A stretch of DNA of 54,382 bases, from the NCBI RefSeq assembly GCF_013344475.1, contig NZ_JABUOU010000013.1, forward strand, positions 1 to 54,382. The letters are read 5' to 3'. Within the stretch, counting starts at the first letter, position 1. Every line of letters begins with the position of its first letter. The notes under the pieces were generated by a model. It had not been told where the DNA came from and searched no databases. It was given only the letters and a program-made list of their open reading frames with translations. This DNA comes from Martelella limonii. GTDB lineage: Bacteria; Pseudomonadota; Alphaproteobacteria; Rhizobiales; Rhizobiaceae. This document shows positions 27,213 to 35,504 of the stretch, one piece after another. The translations under genes and the position numbers were made by a program.

Positions 27213-28670
27213 ATGCGCGCCGGAATGAAATACCAGGATCTTGTCCAGCAGGCCGGCTGCCCCTGTCATACCCCTCAATTCGCGCGGCTGAACGATCGCC
27301 TGACGCGCGGCTTCGATCGGCGCTCCGTTCTCAAGACGATCGCAGGCGCTTTTGCTGCAGGCGCGCTGTCATCGCTTCCGGCACGCGCCGCAGGTGGCGA
27401 TCGCGACAAACTCTTTGCGAATGTCCGCATTTTCGACGGGCTGTCGAATGCGCTGATTGAAGGCCGCAACGTGCTGGTGAGCGGCAACAGGATCAAGGCG
27501 CTGGTGCCGGTTGCGGAGGACATTGCCGACGTCGAGATATTCGATTGCGGCAATCGTGTCCTGATGCCGGGGCTGATCGATTCGCACTGGCATTCCCTGC
27601 TCTGCGCCATCCCGATGCAGACGGCGATGTCGGCGCAGATCCCCTATGTCCACCTGGTCGCCGCGAACGAGTCCCAGAAGACGCTGATGCGCGGCTTCAC
27701 CACCGTGCGGGATGTCGGCGGCCCCTCCTTCGCATTAAAACGCGCAATCGATGGCGGCCTTGCGATCGGCCCGCGCATCTACCCCTCCGGAGCGATGATA
27801 TCGCAGACCTCGGGCCATGGCGACTTCCGTATGGAATGGGAAATTCCCGAGTCCGATCAGAGCAATCTCAGCCATGCCGAGAACGCCGGCATTTCATCGA
27901 TCGCCAATGGCGTGCCGCAGGTGCTGAACCGCGTGCGCGAACAGTTGCTGCTGGGCGCAAGCCAGATCAAGATCATGACCGGCGGCGGCGTTTCCTCCCT
28001 CTATGATCCGGTTCCGAGCTTGCAGTTCACACCGGAGGAAATCCGCGCGGCGGTGCAGGCGTCAAACGACTGGGGCACCTATGTCTGCACCCATGTCTAC
28101 ACCGCCAAGGGGATCCGCCGCTCGATCGAAAACGGTGTGCAATGCATCGAACACGGGCAACTCGCAGATGAGGACAGCGTGAAAATGATGTTGGACCAAG
28201 GCATCTGGTGGAGCATCCAGCCCTTCCTTGGCGGAGAATTCGCCAATCCGATGAGCACGGAAAAGCAGCGCGGCGAGCAGCAATTGATCGCCGAAGGGAC
28301 GATCCGCTGCTTCGAATGGGCCCGGAAATACAATTTCGAGCGCATGGTCTGGGGCACCGACATCCTGTTCAATCCGGCAAAGACGAAAACACAAGGGGCC
28401 CAGCTTGCGAGACTTGCGGAGTGGTTTTCGCCGGCCGAGCTCCTCAAACTTGCGACCAGCCGCAGCGGCGAACTCCTGGCGCTTTCGGGAGAACGAAATC
28501 CCTATTCCGGCCGGCTCGGCGTCATCGAACAGGGTGCGCTTGCCGATATGCTGCTGGTCGACGGCGACCCGCTCGCGGATATCGCGATCATTGCCGATCC
28601 GGAAAATTTCGCGATGATCATGAAAGATGGGCGCCTGTTCAAGAACAGGCTGGATGGAGCGATACAGTGA
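27213..28670 (+). CDS. Tat-type metal-dependent amidohydrolase
   Basis: A 485-residue member of the amidohydrolase superfamily (imidazolonepropionase/prolidase-like branch). Binuclear-metal residues are visible: H125 and H127 in DSHWH, a carboxylation-type lysine K253 in QIKIMTGGG, H294 in CTHVYT, H314 in CIEHGQ and D383 in WGTDI. The N-terminus has a twin-arginine region (DRRSVLKT, R36-R37) before a hydrophobic stretch ending near PARA, suggesting folded export to the periplasm, preceded by an unusual Cys-Pro-Cys motif at residues 16-18. It is the first gene of the operon that continues with an outer-membrane protein and ytcA-mdtNOP, divergent from gadB. Substrate unknown; amide or lactone hydrolysis is expected. 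An ATG at 27225 is an alternative start. Confidence 0.87.
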   Translation: MRAGMKYQDLVQQAGCPCHTPQFARLNDRLTRGFDRRSVLKTIAGAFAAGALSSLPARAAGGDRDKLFANVRIFDGLSNALIEGRNVLVSGNRIKALVPVAEDIADVEIFDCGNRVLMPGLIDSHWHSLLCAIPMQTAMSAQIPYVHLVAANESQKTLMRGFTTVRDVGGPSFALKRAIDGGLAIGPRIYPSGAMISQTSGHGDFRMEWEIPESDQSNLSHAENAGISSIANGVPQVLNRVREQLLLGASQIKIMTGGGVSSLYDPVPSLQFTPEEIRAAVQASNDWGTYVCTHVYTAKGIRRSIENGVQCIEHGQLADEDSVKMMLDQGIWWSIQPFLGGEFANPMSTEKQRGEQQLIAEGTIRCFEWARKYNFERMVWGTDILFNPAKTKTQGAQLARLAEWFSPAELLKLATSRSGELLALSGERNPYSGRLGVIEQGALADMLLVDGDPLADIAIIADPENFAMIMKDGRLFKNRLDGAIQ

Positions 28671-29500
28671 AACGTTACTCGAAAGGGCTGGCGCTCGTTT
28701 TCCTCATGGCGATCGTCTCTGCGACCACGGCACGATCCGCGGATATCGCCGCACCTCCGGCAGCGGCCCAGCCGCTGTCGAACCAGGTCGCGGATGGCTG
28801 GCAGTTCGAGCTGACGCCCTATGTATGGATCACCGGCATGACAGGAACGGTGTCGCCCTTTCGCCGTGCGCCGGAGGTTCACGTCGACAGCAGTTTTTCC
28901 GACATCCTGAAAGATCTCAATGTTGCGGGTTTCGCGAATGCGTGGGGCACGAACGGCAAGTTCGGCTTCTACGCCGACCTGATGTATGTCGACACGACGG
29001 AGGAGCATTCCGGCGGCCCCGTCACCATCCCCGTCTACGGCGTGACGGTTCCGGCAATCAACGTCGACGTCGACAGCAAGCTTTTCATGGGGGCCATTTT
29101 CGGAGCCGTTCGTGTTGTCGAGGATGATGGTTTCAACCTCGATGCCCTCGCCGGCATTCGACTGGCGCATCTCGATAACGCGGTGAATGCGGCCATCCCC
29201 GCTGCCGGGCTGAACTACAGCGCCGCAAGCGACTTCGGCTGGGTCGAGCCGGCGATCGGCTTTCGTGCCGGCTATGATTTCGGGAACCGGTTCCGCATCG
29301 TTGGAGAAGCCGACATCAGCGGCTTTTCCGTGGGCTCGGATCTTACATGGCAGGCAATGGGAACCGTGAACTATGCGATTACAAGGTCAGCCGCGCTGGC
29401 GTTCGGATACCGATATCTGTCGATTGATTACGACGATGATGGACATGTTTTCGATACCGTTTTGCAGGGCCCCACGATCGGCATGACATTCTCTTTCTGA
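28667..29500 (+). CDS. Outer-membrane beta-barrel protein, unknown function
   Basis: A 277-residue exported protein. The GTG at 28667 overlaps the amidohydrolase stop (GTGA). A signal peptide of about 24 residues is followed by alternating hydrophobic/polar beta strands with frequent aromatic ends (WQFELTPYVWITGMTG, GFYADLMYVDT, LAFGYRYLSIDYDDDG). It ends GMTFSF with the terminal Phe of barrel proteins. The pattern resembles small porin-like outer-membrane proteins found beside transport genes. Its position between a periplasmic hydrolase and the MdtNOP exporter suggests uptake or release of the same compound class (inference). Confidence 0.8.
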   Translation: MKRYSKGLALVFLMAIVSATTARSADIAAPPAAAQPLSNQVADGWQFELTPYVWITGMTGTVSPFRRAPEVHVDSSFSDILKDLNVAGFANAWGTNGKFGFYADLMYVDTTEEHSGGPVTIPVYGVTVPAINVDVDSKLFMGAIFGAVRVVEDDGFNLDALAGIRLAHLDNAVNAAIPAAGLNYSAASDFGWVEPAIGFRAGYDFGNRFRIVGEADISGFSVGSDLTWQAMGTVNYAITRSAALAFGYRYLSIDYDDDGHVFDTVLQGPTIGMTFSF

Positions 29501-29886
29501 TGGGCGGATATCAGGCGAGGCAGTTGACTCGACCTGTCCGTGCACGAATATTGGCATTTCCGCCAAGGCTGCAAGCAGCGGCATGGCGACAAGATAGCGA
29601 ACCGGGTGTGTTTGTGCGTGAAATCGGAGCCATCTTCCTTTTTGTGACGGGGTTGTTGCTGCCGTCGTGCTCGTCTGCGGGCAACGGGCCGGTCATCCCC
29701 TTCTTCGGCGCGTATTTTCCATCATGGATTGCCTGCGCGCTGATTGGGATTGTCGCCACAGTCATTCTCAGACTGGTCTTCATCAAGGTCGGATTGGACG
29801 ACGTGATGCCGCTGCGCGTTGTCGTCTACCTTTTCCTTGCGATCGCCATCGGTTTTGCGTCCTCCCTCCTCCTGTTTGCGCGGTAA
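29500..29886 (+). CDS. ytcA: YtcA-like small membrane lipoprotein
   Basis: The conserved part (lipobox LLPSC, then PVIPFFGAYFPSWIACALIGIVATVILRL and a second transmembrane helix) resembles YtcA, the small protein encoded immediately before mdtN in enterobacteria. With the ATG at 29500 (overlapping the upstream stop as TGATG) the protein has 128 residues, including about 38 before the signal segment. An internal GTG at 29614 would give 90 residues, close to the usual YtcA length of about 91, but has a weak ribosome site. The true start is therefore uncertain. The context (mdtN four bases downstream) strongly supports the family call. Confidence 0.8.
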   Translation: MGGYQARQLTRPVRARILAFPPRLQAAAWRQDSEPGVFVREIGAIFLFVTGLLLPSCSSAGNGPVIPFFGAYFPSWIACALIGIVATVILRLVFIKVGLDDVMPLRVVVYLFLAIAIGFASSLLLFAR

Positions 29887-29890
29887 TGCC

Positions 29891-30925
29891 ATGCTGAGCC
29901 CGAAAGCCGCAGCCCTTGCCCTTATTCCAGTCGTCGTCATCGGCGCGGCGGCTTATCTGGGCTGGAAGCACATGGTGCGGATGGATACCGACATCCTGTC
30001 GCAGGACGCCACCTTGACCGCGCCCGTCACGCAGATTTCGTCAACCGTTCCGGGCCGGATTTCATCGATCCGCGTCGCCGAAAACGGCAAGGTCGAAAAG
30101 GGTCAGCTGCTGTTCGAGATCGATGACGAAACCTACCGCCTGCTGGTGGTGCAGGCTGAAGGCGATCTGAAGGCCGCCCAGGCGCTCTACGATACCCAGG
30201 AGCGCAATATCGAGGCCGAGGCAGCCAATGCCGAGATCGCCGTCCAGCAGATCGAGCGTGCGCGGGTCAACCTCGAACTCGCGGACGAAACGCTTTCGCG
30301 CCTGCTGCCGCTGCAGCCGAAGGGGTATGTCACCGATCAGGAAGTACAGGATGCGCGCACCGCCAAGCGCGATGCCGAGGTCTCTCTCGAACAGGCCCTG
30401 CAGCAGAGCAAGGCCGCTGCCGCTCTGGTTTCATCGCCGGCGGAGACCGAGGCCCTGATCCAGAGCCGTCAGGCGGCGCTCGATCTTGCACGCTACAATC
30501 TCGCAAACACGAAAATCTATGCGCCGCATGACGGAAGGGTGGTGGGGCTCACCACCTCCTCCGGCCAGTTCGCGGTTCCCGGAGAACCGGTGTTCACCCT
30601 GATCAACACAGACGAATGGTATGCCGACGCGCTCTACCGGGAAGCCGAACTGAAGAAGCTTCCGACGGGCAGCTGCGCGACCGTTTATGTCATGGCCGAC
30701 CGTTCCGTCGAAATCCGGGGCGTCGTCGAAGGCATCGGCTGGGGTGTGGCCACGGAAAGCGAGCTCAAGCTTCCAAGCGCGCTCCCCTATGTGCCGAAAG
30801 AGCTGGACTGGGTCCGCATCGCCCAGCGTTTCCCTGTTCGCATCCAGCTTATCGACCCACCCGAAAACCTGATGCGTATGGGCGCATCCGCCTCGACAGT
30901 GATCCGCCATGGCGACCCATGCTGA
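29891..30925 (+). CDS. mdtN: MdtN-like membrane-fusion adaptor (HlyD family)
   Basis: The periplasmic adaptor of an aromatic-acid-type efflux pump. It has 344 residues, about the length of E. coli MdtN (343). One N-terminal transmembrane anchor (about residues 8-25) is followed by the first lipoyl half (TVPGRISSIRVAENGKVEKGQ), a helical hairpin (about 85-190), the second lipoyl half (IYAPHDGRVVGLTTSSGQF) and a beta-barrel domain. The ATG at 29891 is chosen because the upstream in-frame extension overlaps ytcA. It overlaps mdtO by 17 bases. Confidence 0.92.
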   Translation: MLSPKAAALALIPVVVIGAAAYLGWKHMVRMDTDILSQDATLTAPVTQISSTVPGRISSIRVAENGKVEKGQLLFEIDDETYRLLVVQAEGDLKAAQALYDTQERNIEAEAANAEIAVQQIERARVNLELADETLSRLLPLQPKGYVTDQEVQDARTAKRDAEVSLEQALQQSKAAAALVSSPAETEALIQSRQAALDLARYNLANTKIYAPHDGRVVGLTTSSGQFAVPGEPVFTLINTDEWYADALYREAELKKLPTGSCATVYVMADRSVEIRGVVEGIGWGVATESELKLPSALPYVPKELDWVRIAQRFPVRIQLIDPPENLMRMGASASTVIRHGDPC

Positions 30926-32738
30926 GACCGACTTCAGGCGGCGTTCGCACCGCCTGATCGAGGACCTTGCGCCCTATCCGGGCAGGCTCAGGCTGTCGCT
31001 GTCGATCGGCGCCATCTGCGCGATCTCCTGCGTCATCTCGATGATGTATCACTTCCCGGAAGCGGCGATCGGCTGCTATCTGGTGATCTTCCTGATGCGC
31101 GCCAATGCTGCCGAGAACGTGGTGACCGGGATCGGCCTCATCATCGCCGTCAGCTTCGTGGTTTTCCTGCTGATCGGCATCATCAACCTCACCATCGATC
31201 ATCCGCCGGCGCAGATCGCGGCGATCGTCATCGCCTCTTTCATCTTCCTCTATCTCGATTCCGCGACCAAGGCGGGCGAGCAGGCGGGGATCATCGCGCT
31301 TGTGATTTCCTTTGTGCTGACGCTGCTCGGCAATATTCCGCTCGGCGAGATCGCGACGCGCGCCGTGCTCTATGCCTGGGCCATGGTGTTCGTCCCGATG
31401 GCTGTGATGGCGGTCTACAACCTGCTCTTCGGCATCCCACCGCAAAAGCTTCTGCGCCAGACCATTGCCGAACGGCTTGAGCGCGCGGCAGGCTGTCTTG
31501 AAGGCAAAGAGCGTTCGCGCGAAGCGCTGGCGGAGCTTCTTGGCGAAGGCACGGCTGAACAGGACAAGCAGCTTCAGCTGATCAAGCTGCTCTCGATCCT
31601 GCGCGGCGATGCCTACAGCTTCCTTGAACGGAGCCAGTCTCACAGTTACCGCCTGATACTTGCCGTTTCCGCGCTTCCCGAAACCGGAGACAGAGAAGCG
31701 GGGCGGCACCTGGCAGAGCATTGCCGGGCGCTCGCAGACGCCGTGCTTGCGAAAAGGCCCCTGCCCGCCATGCAAGAGCTGCCGGTAGCCTGCCCGGAAC
31801 TTGAGACCGTCAGCGCCGCCCTTGAGGATCTCGGCCGGGTGACTCCGCTCGCAAACGGCGCACCCGTGAAGGATCCGCCTGTTGCGCCCGACATCTTCAC
31901 CAATCCCAGACATCTGCATTTCGCGCTGAAGACCACGCTCGCCGCCGTTACATGCTACTTCATCTACACCGCGATCGACTGGCAGGGCATCCATACTGCG
32001 ATGATCACCTGCTATGTCGCTGCTCTGGGCACCACCGGCGACACCGTGCACAAGCTGGTCCTGCGCATCACAGGTTGTCTGATCGGCGCATTTCTGGGGC
32101 TGATGACGATCCTGTTCGTCATTCCGCAACTGGATTCGGTCGGCGGCCTTGCCTTTTTGATCTTCGGCGTCATCTCGGCCGCCGCCTGGGTCTCGACCGG
32201 CAATGAGCGCATTTCCTATGGCGGCGTCCAGATCGGGCTCGCCTTCCTGCTCACGGTCGTGCAGGGCTTCGGTCCCGCGACCAGCCTCAGCGCCGCGGGC
32301 GACCGCATCATCGGCATCCTGCTCGGCAACGCGGTCGTCTATCTGATCTTCACCCATATCTGGCCGGTCAGCGTTCGCGATGAAGTGAAGCTGCGCACGC
32401 GCGCCGCGGTCGAGAAGCTGAAATCGCTTGCCGGCGAGACCCAGCCTGTTCGAAACGCGTCCACCGCGCTGCTTGCCTCGGTGCAGACAGATCTCGGCAT
32501 CATCCGCTCTGCGGTTGACATGGCATCCTATGAGCCGCGACATATGCGTCCGGGGAAAGCGGAGCGGAACGCATTCAGCCGCGATGCCGCCGCGTTGAGG
32601 GATTTGTCGCTGGCGCTCTATTTCAAGCCTGAGGTCGACGGCGAAGTCAGGTCTTTGCTGACCGAGGCAGAGCTCAGGCTGGGCCCGGAGGCGGCGACAC
32701 AAACGGGGGAGACCGCGATGGCGGAGAGAGAGCTCTGA
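30909..32738 (+). CDS. mdtO: MdtO-like FUSC-family inner-membrane efflux protein
   Basis: A 609-residue inner-membrane component of the MdtNOP pump, related to AaeB/YhcP aromatic-acid exporters. It has two blocks of about five to six transmembrane helices (about residues 30-180 and 345-500) separated by a cytoplasmic region, and a soluble C-terminal tail, the FUSC architecture. The N-terminus EDLAPYPGRLRLSLSIG is typical of MdtO. Its start overlaps the mdtN stop and its stop overlaps the mdtP start, so the three are translationally coupled. Confidence 0.92.
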   Translation: MATHAETDFRRRSHRLIEDLAPYPGRLRLSLSIGAICAISCVISMMYHFPEAAIGCYLVIFLMRANAAENVVTGIGLIIAVSFVVFLLIGIINLTIDHPPAQIAAIVIASFIFLYLDSATKAGEQAGIIALVISFVLTLLGNIPLGEIATRAVLYAWAMVFVPMAVMAVYNLLFGIPPQKLLRQTIAERLERAAGCLEGKERSREALAELLGEGTAEQDKQLQLIKLLSILRGDAYSFLERSQSHSYRLILAVSALPETGDREAGRHLAEHCRALADAVLAKRPLPAMQELPVACPELETVSAALEDLGRVTPLANGAPVKDPPVAPDIFTNPRHLHFALKTTLAAVTCYFIYTAIDWQGIHTAMITCYVAALGTTGDTVHKLVLRITGCLIGAFLGLMTILFVIPQLDSVGGLAFLIFGVISAAAWVSTGNERISYGGVQIGLAFLLTVVQGFGPATSLSAAGDRIIGILLGNAVVYLIFTHIWPVSVRDEVKLRTRAAVEKLKSLAGETQPVRNASTALLASVQTDLGIIRSAVDMASYEPRHMRPGKAERNAFSRDAAALRDLSLALYFKPEVDGEVRSLLTEAELRLGPEAATQTGETAMAEREL

Positions 32739-34228
32739 TGAAGGGGAATTTGCTATCGGCCTTCGGCTGCAGCCTCTTGATGCTGACCTTTGCGGCGCTT
32801 GCCGGGTGTGTGTCCGATTCTCTTGAACTGGCACCCTCTTCCGCGGACACGCCATGGCAACCCGGCGCAAGCGACAGTGCGATGCGGGCTGCGGCCCAGG
32901 CGAGCGGCGCGCTCACCCTTGCCGACCCGGTGGTGGATGAAAGTCAGGTCTACAGCCTGCCGAAACTCATAGACCTTGCCCAACGTACCAATCCCGATAC
33001 GCGGGTTGCGTGGGAACAGGCCCGGCAGGCAGCGCTCGCCGTCGGCATGGCCGAAGCCACATACCTTCCCGTCATTACCGCCAATGTCATCGGCGGCAGC
33101 AATTCCAACAGCGCTGCCCTGCCGATCCCGATCGGCAGCAATGCCTATTTCAACTCCAATATCGAAGGCGTGGTGCCGTTCATGGCGCTGCAATGGCTCG
33201 CTTTCGACTTCGGAGGACGCAGCGCGGTGGTGGAAGGCGCCAAGCAGCTTTCCCTTGCCTCGAACTACCAGTTCAACGCCGTGCACCAGAAACTGATCTT
33301 CGAAGTGACCGGCGCCTATCACGATTACAATGCGGCGCGCGCTCACAATCGCGCGGCAAGCCAGGCGCTTGCCAACAGCCGCACCGTCCGTCAGGCGATT
33401 TCGGCACGCCGCGAACGTGGGCTCGCAACCTCCGTCGATGTTGCCCAGGCCGAGCAGATCGTCGCGCAGTCGGAACTCAGGGCCGTTCAGGCGCGCGGCG
33501 CGGAACAAGATGCCTATCAGACCCTGCTGGGCGCGGTCGGCATATCGCCGATGTCGAAGCTCAGGATCGAGGATACCAATACGCGCAGCATTCCGAGCGC
33601 CTCCACCGCCTCCATCCAGACGATGATCGAAATCGCGCTCGCCAACCGTCCCGACATCTTCGCCGGTTATGCAGCGCTCGAGGCCAGCAGGCAGGGCGTG
33701 AAGAAGGCGAAATCCGACTTCATGCCGAAGATCGGCGTGTTCGGCACGGTGTCAAGCTACGATCTCGGCGTCGATGCCGCCGGACTGCCAACGGTGGAGA
33801 ACAACGGCTTCAACGGCAATATCATGGTCGGCGCCACCATCCCGCTCTATGACGCCGGCATGCGGGAGGCAAATCTGAAACAGGCCCAGAGCCGGGTGGA
33901 CGCCGCCGAGCGCAGCTTCAACCAGCTGAAGGATGCGGCTGCCCGCGAAATCGTGATGGCTTCGAACGCGCTGACAACCGCGATCCAGGCCAACAATTCC
34001 GCCGTCAAGCTGCGGCAGGCCGCATACAAGACCTATGATTCCGCGCTCGATTCCTACAAGAACGGCGTCGGCACGGTTTCCGCTCTGGCAACCGCGCAAA
34101 ACGGCCTCCTCGATGCGCAGCTCGCGGAGGGCGATGCCCGTGAGGCCGCCTTTACGGCCGCTGCCAACCTCGCCTTCGTCCTCGGCACCTCGACGAAGGC
34201 CCTGCCGGCGGCGCTGACGCCAAGATAG
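32738..34228 (+). CDS. mdtP: MdtP-like TolC-family outer-membrane lipoprotein
   Basis: The outer-membrane channel of the MdtNOP pump, 496 residues. The lipobox LAGC places the lipidated Cys at residue 24. The two OEP halves are visible, each with long Ala/Gln-rich helices (for example ARAHNRAASQALANSRTV and a second one near residues 385-440) and the GGRSAVVEGAKQ and YDAGMREANLKQAQ segments characteristic of the family. The start overlaps the mdtO stop (TGATG). Confidence 0.92.
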   Translation: MKGNLLSAFGCSLLMLTFAALAGCVSDSLELAPSSADTPWQPGASDSAMRAAAQASGALTLADPVVDESQVYSLPKLIDLAQRTNPDTRVAWEQARQAALAVGMAEATYLPVITANVIGGSNSNSAALPIPIGSNAYFNSNIEGVVPFMALQWLAFDFGGRSAVVEGAKQLSLASNYQFNAVHQKLIFEVTGAYHDYNAARAHNRAASQALANSRTVRQAISARRERGLATSVDVAQAEQIVAQSELRAVQARGAEQDAYQTLLGAVGISPMSKLRIEDTNTRSIPSASTASIQTMIEIALANRPDIFAGYAALEASRQGVKKAKSDFMPKIGVFGTVSSYDLGVDAAGLPTVENNGFNGNIMVGATIPLYDAGMREANLKQAQSRVDAAERSFNQLKDAAAREIVMASNALTTAIQANNSAVKLRQAAYKTYDSALDSYKNGVGTVSALATAQNGLLDAQLAEGDAREAAFTAAANLAFVLGTSTKALPAALTPR

Positions 34229-34299
34229 AAGACAGGCTGCGACGGGCTTCGGCGCCGAGGCCCGCCGACACCATTCGACGATCAGGAGACACAAGAAGC

Positions 34300-35445
34300 A
34301 TGCATGCCCGCCAATCCATCCCCTCCTGGAGCCTGTGGCTGCCTGTTATCGCGCTGGTGGTGGCAGGCCTTGAAGTTGGCGGCATTATCCACGCCACCTC
34401 CCTTGTCTTTATCGTCCCCGCCGTGCTGCTGCTCGGCGGCTCGGTGTTTGCCTCCGTGCTTCATGCGGAAGTTCTGGGCGCCAAGGTCGGCGAGCCGCTC
34501 GGATCGATCATTCTGGCAGGCTGCGTGACGCTGATCGAAGTTGCGCTGATTATCTCGGTCATGCTCACTGGGCTCGAAAGCGCGGAAGAGGTCGCGCGCG
34601 ATACCGTCTTCGCCGCCGTGATGATCGTCCTCAACGGCATTATCGGCCTTTGTCTCGTGCGCGGCGGCCGGATCTATCACGAACAGAGTTTCAAGCTGGA
34701 TGCCGCCTCTGCGGCGCTTGCCGTTCTCGGCACGCTCTCGACCCTTGCCTTCGTGCTTCCCAATTTCGCCGTCTCGGGCCCGGCCGCGCAGTATACCAGC
34801 GGGCAGCTTCTGGTCGTCAGTCTCTGCTGCCTTGTGCTCTACGGCGTTTTCCTGTTCGTGCAGACCGTGCGGCATCGCAACTACTTCATCGATGAACCGA
34901 TCCCTGTGGCCAAACCTGCGGTCGAACCCGTTGAAGCAGGCGAAGATGGCGGCGACGCCTTTTTCCCGACCGCACAGCACAAGCCATCGAAACGGATGAC
35001 CGCGACGAGCGCCCTGATGCTCCCCCTGTCCCTGCTGGTCGTCATCCTGCTTGCGGAAGCGCTGTCGCATCCGCTCGATATCGCCATCAACGCCGCCGGC
35101 CTTCCCCACACGCTGGTCGGTATCGTGATCGCAGCGCTGGTGCTTTTGCCGGAGGGAATTTCCTCGGTCCAGGCTGCAGGCAAGAACAGGATCCAGCAGA
35201 GCATCAACCTCGTTCTCGGCTCGGCGCTCGCCAGCATCGGCATGTCGATCCCGATCGTGGCGCTGTTCTCGATCTTCATCGGCGAACCGCTGACGCTCGG
35301 CCTCAACGCGGAGCAGACCGTGCTTCTGCTGCTCACCCTGTTCGTCAGCACGCTGACGCTTGGAACCGGGCGGACCACCGTGCTGCAGGGCGCGGTGCAT
35401 CTCGTGATTTTCGCGGTCTTCGTCCTGCTGACCGTGGTGCCATAG
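34300..35445 (+). CDS. chaA: Calcium/proton (cation/H+) antiporter, ChaA type
   Basis: A 381-residue member of the CaCA superfamily with about 11 transmembrane helices and an acidic cytoplasmic loop in the middle (about residues 205-230). The two alpha repeats are visible: GEPLGSIILAGCVTLIEVAL near residue 67 and LLPEGISSVQAAG near residue 282, both with the conserved acidic residue used for cation binding. The ATG follows an AGGAG site. It lies 71 bases after mdtP in the same direction. In E. coli, ChaA works in Na+/Ca2+/K+ extrusion at high pH; here it sits in a gad-linked cluster, so a role in ion balance during acid/base shifts is plausible. Confidence 0.9.
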   Translation: MHARQSIPSWSLWLPVIALVVAGLEVGGIIHATSLVFIVPAVLLLGGSVFASVLHAEVLGAKVGEPLGSIILAGCVTLIEVALIISVMLTGLESAEEVARDTVFAAVMIVLNGIIGLCLVRGGRIYHEQSFKLDAASAALAVLGTLSTLAFVLPNFAVSGPAAQYTSGQLLVVSLCCLVLYGVFLFVQTVRHRNYFIDEPIPVAKPAVEPVEAGEDGGDAFFPTAQHKPSKRMTATSALMLPLSLLVVILLAEALSHPLDIAINAAGLPHTLVGIVIAALVLLPEGISSVQAAGKNRIQQSINLVLGSALASIGMSIPIVALFSIFIGEPLTLGLNAEQTVLLLLTLFVSTLTLGTGRTTVLQGAVHLVIFAVFVLLTVVP

Positions 35446-35504
35446 TATTTGGAGGCGGCGCCTGCCTGGCGAGACTGCAAACGATCAACGGAGTTCAATC
35501 GATA

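Noticed and set aside
28208-29500. Barrel-protein gene starting at 28208
   Set aside because: The first 150 codons lie inside the amidohydrolase gene; the signal peptide begins at the overlapping GTG at 28667.
30849-32870. 673-codon open frame antisense to mdtO
   Set aside because: Charged low-complexity protein typical of complement frames in GC-rich DNA; the plus strand has a textbook mdtNOP operon.
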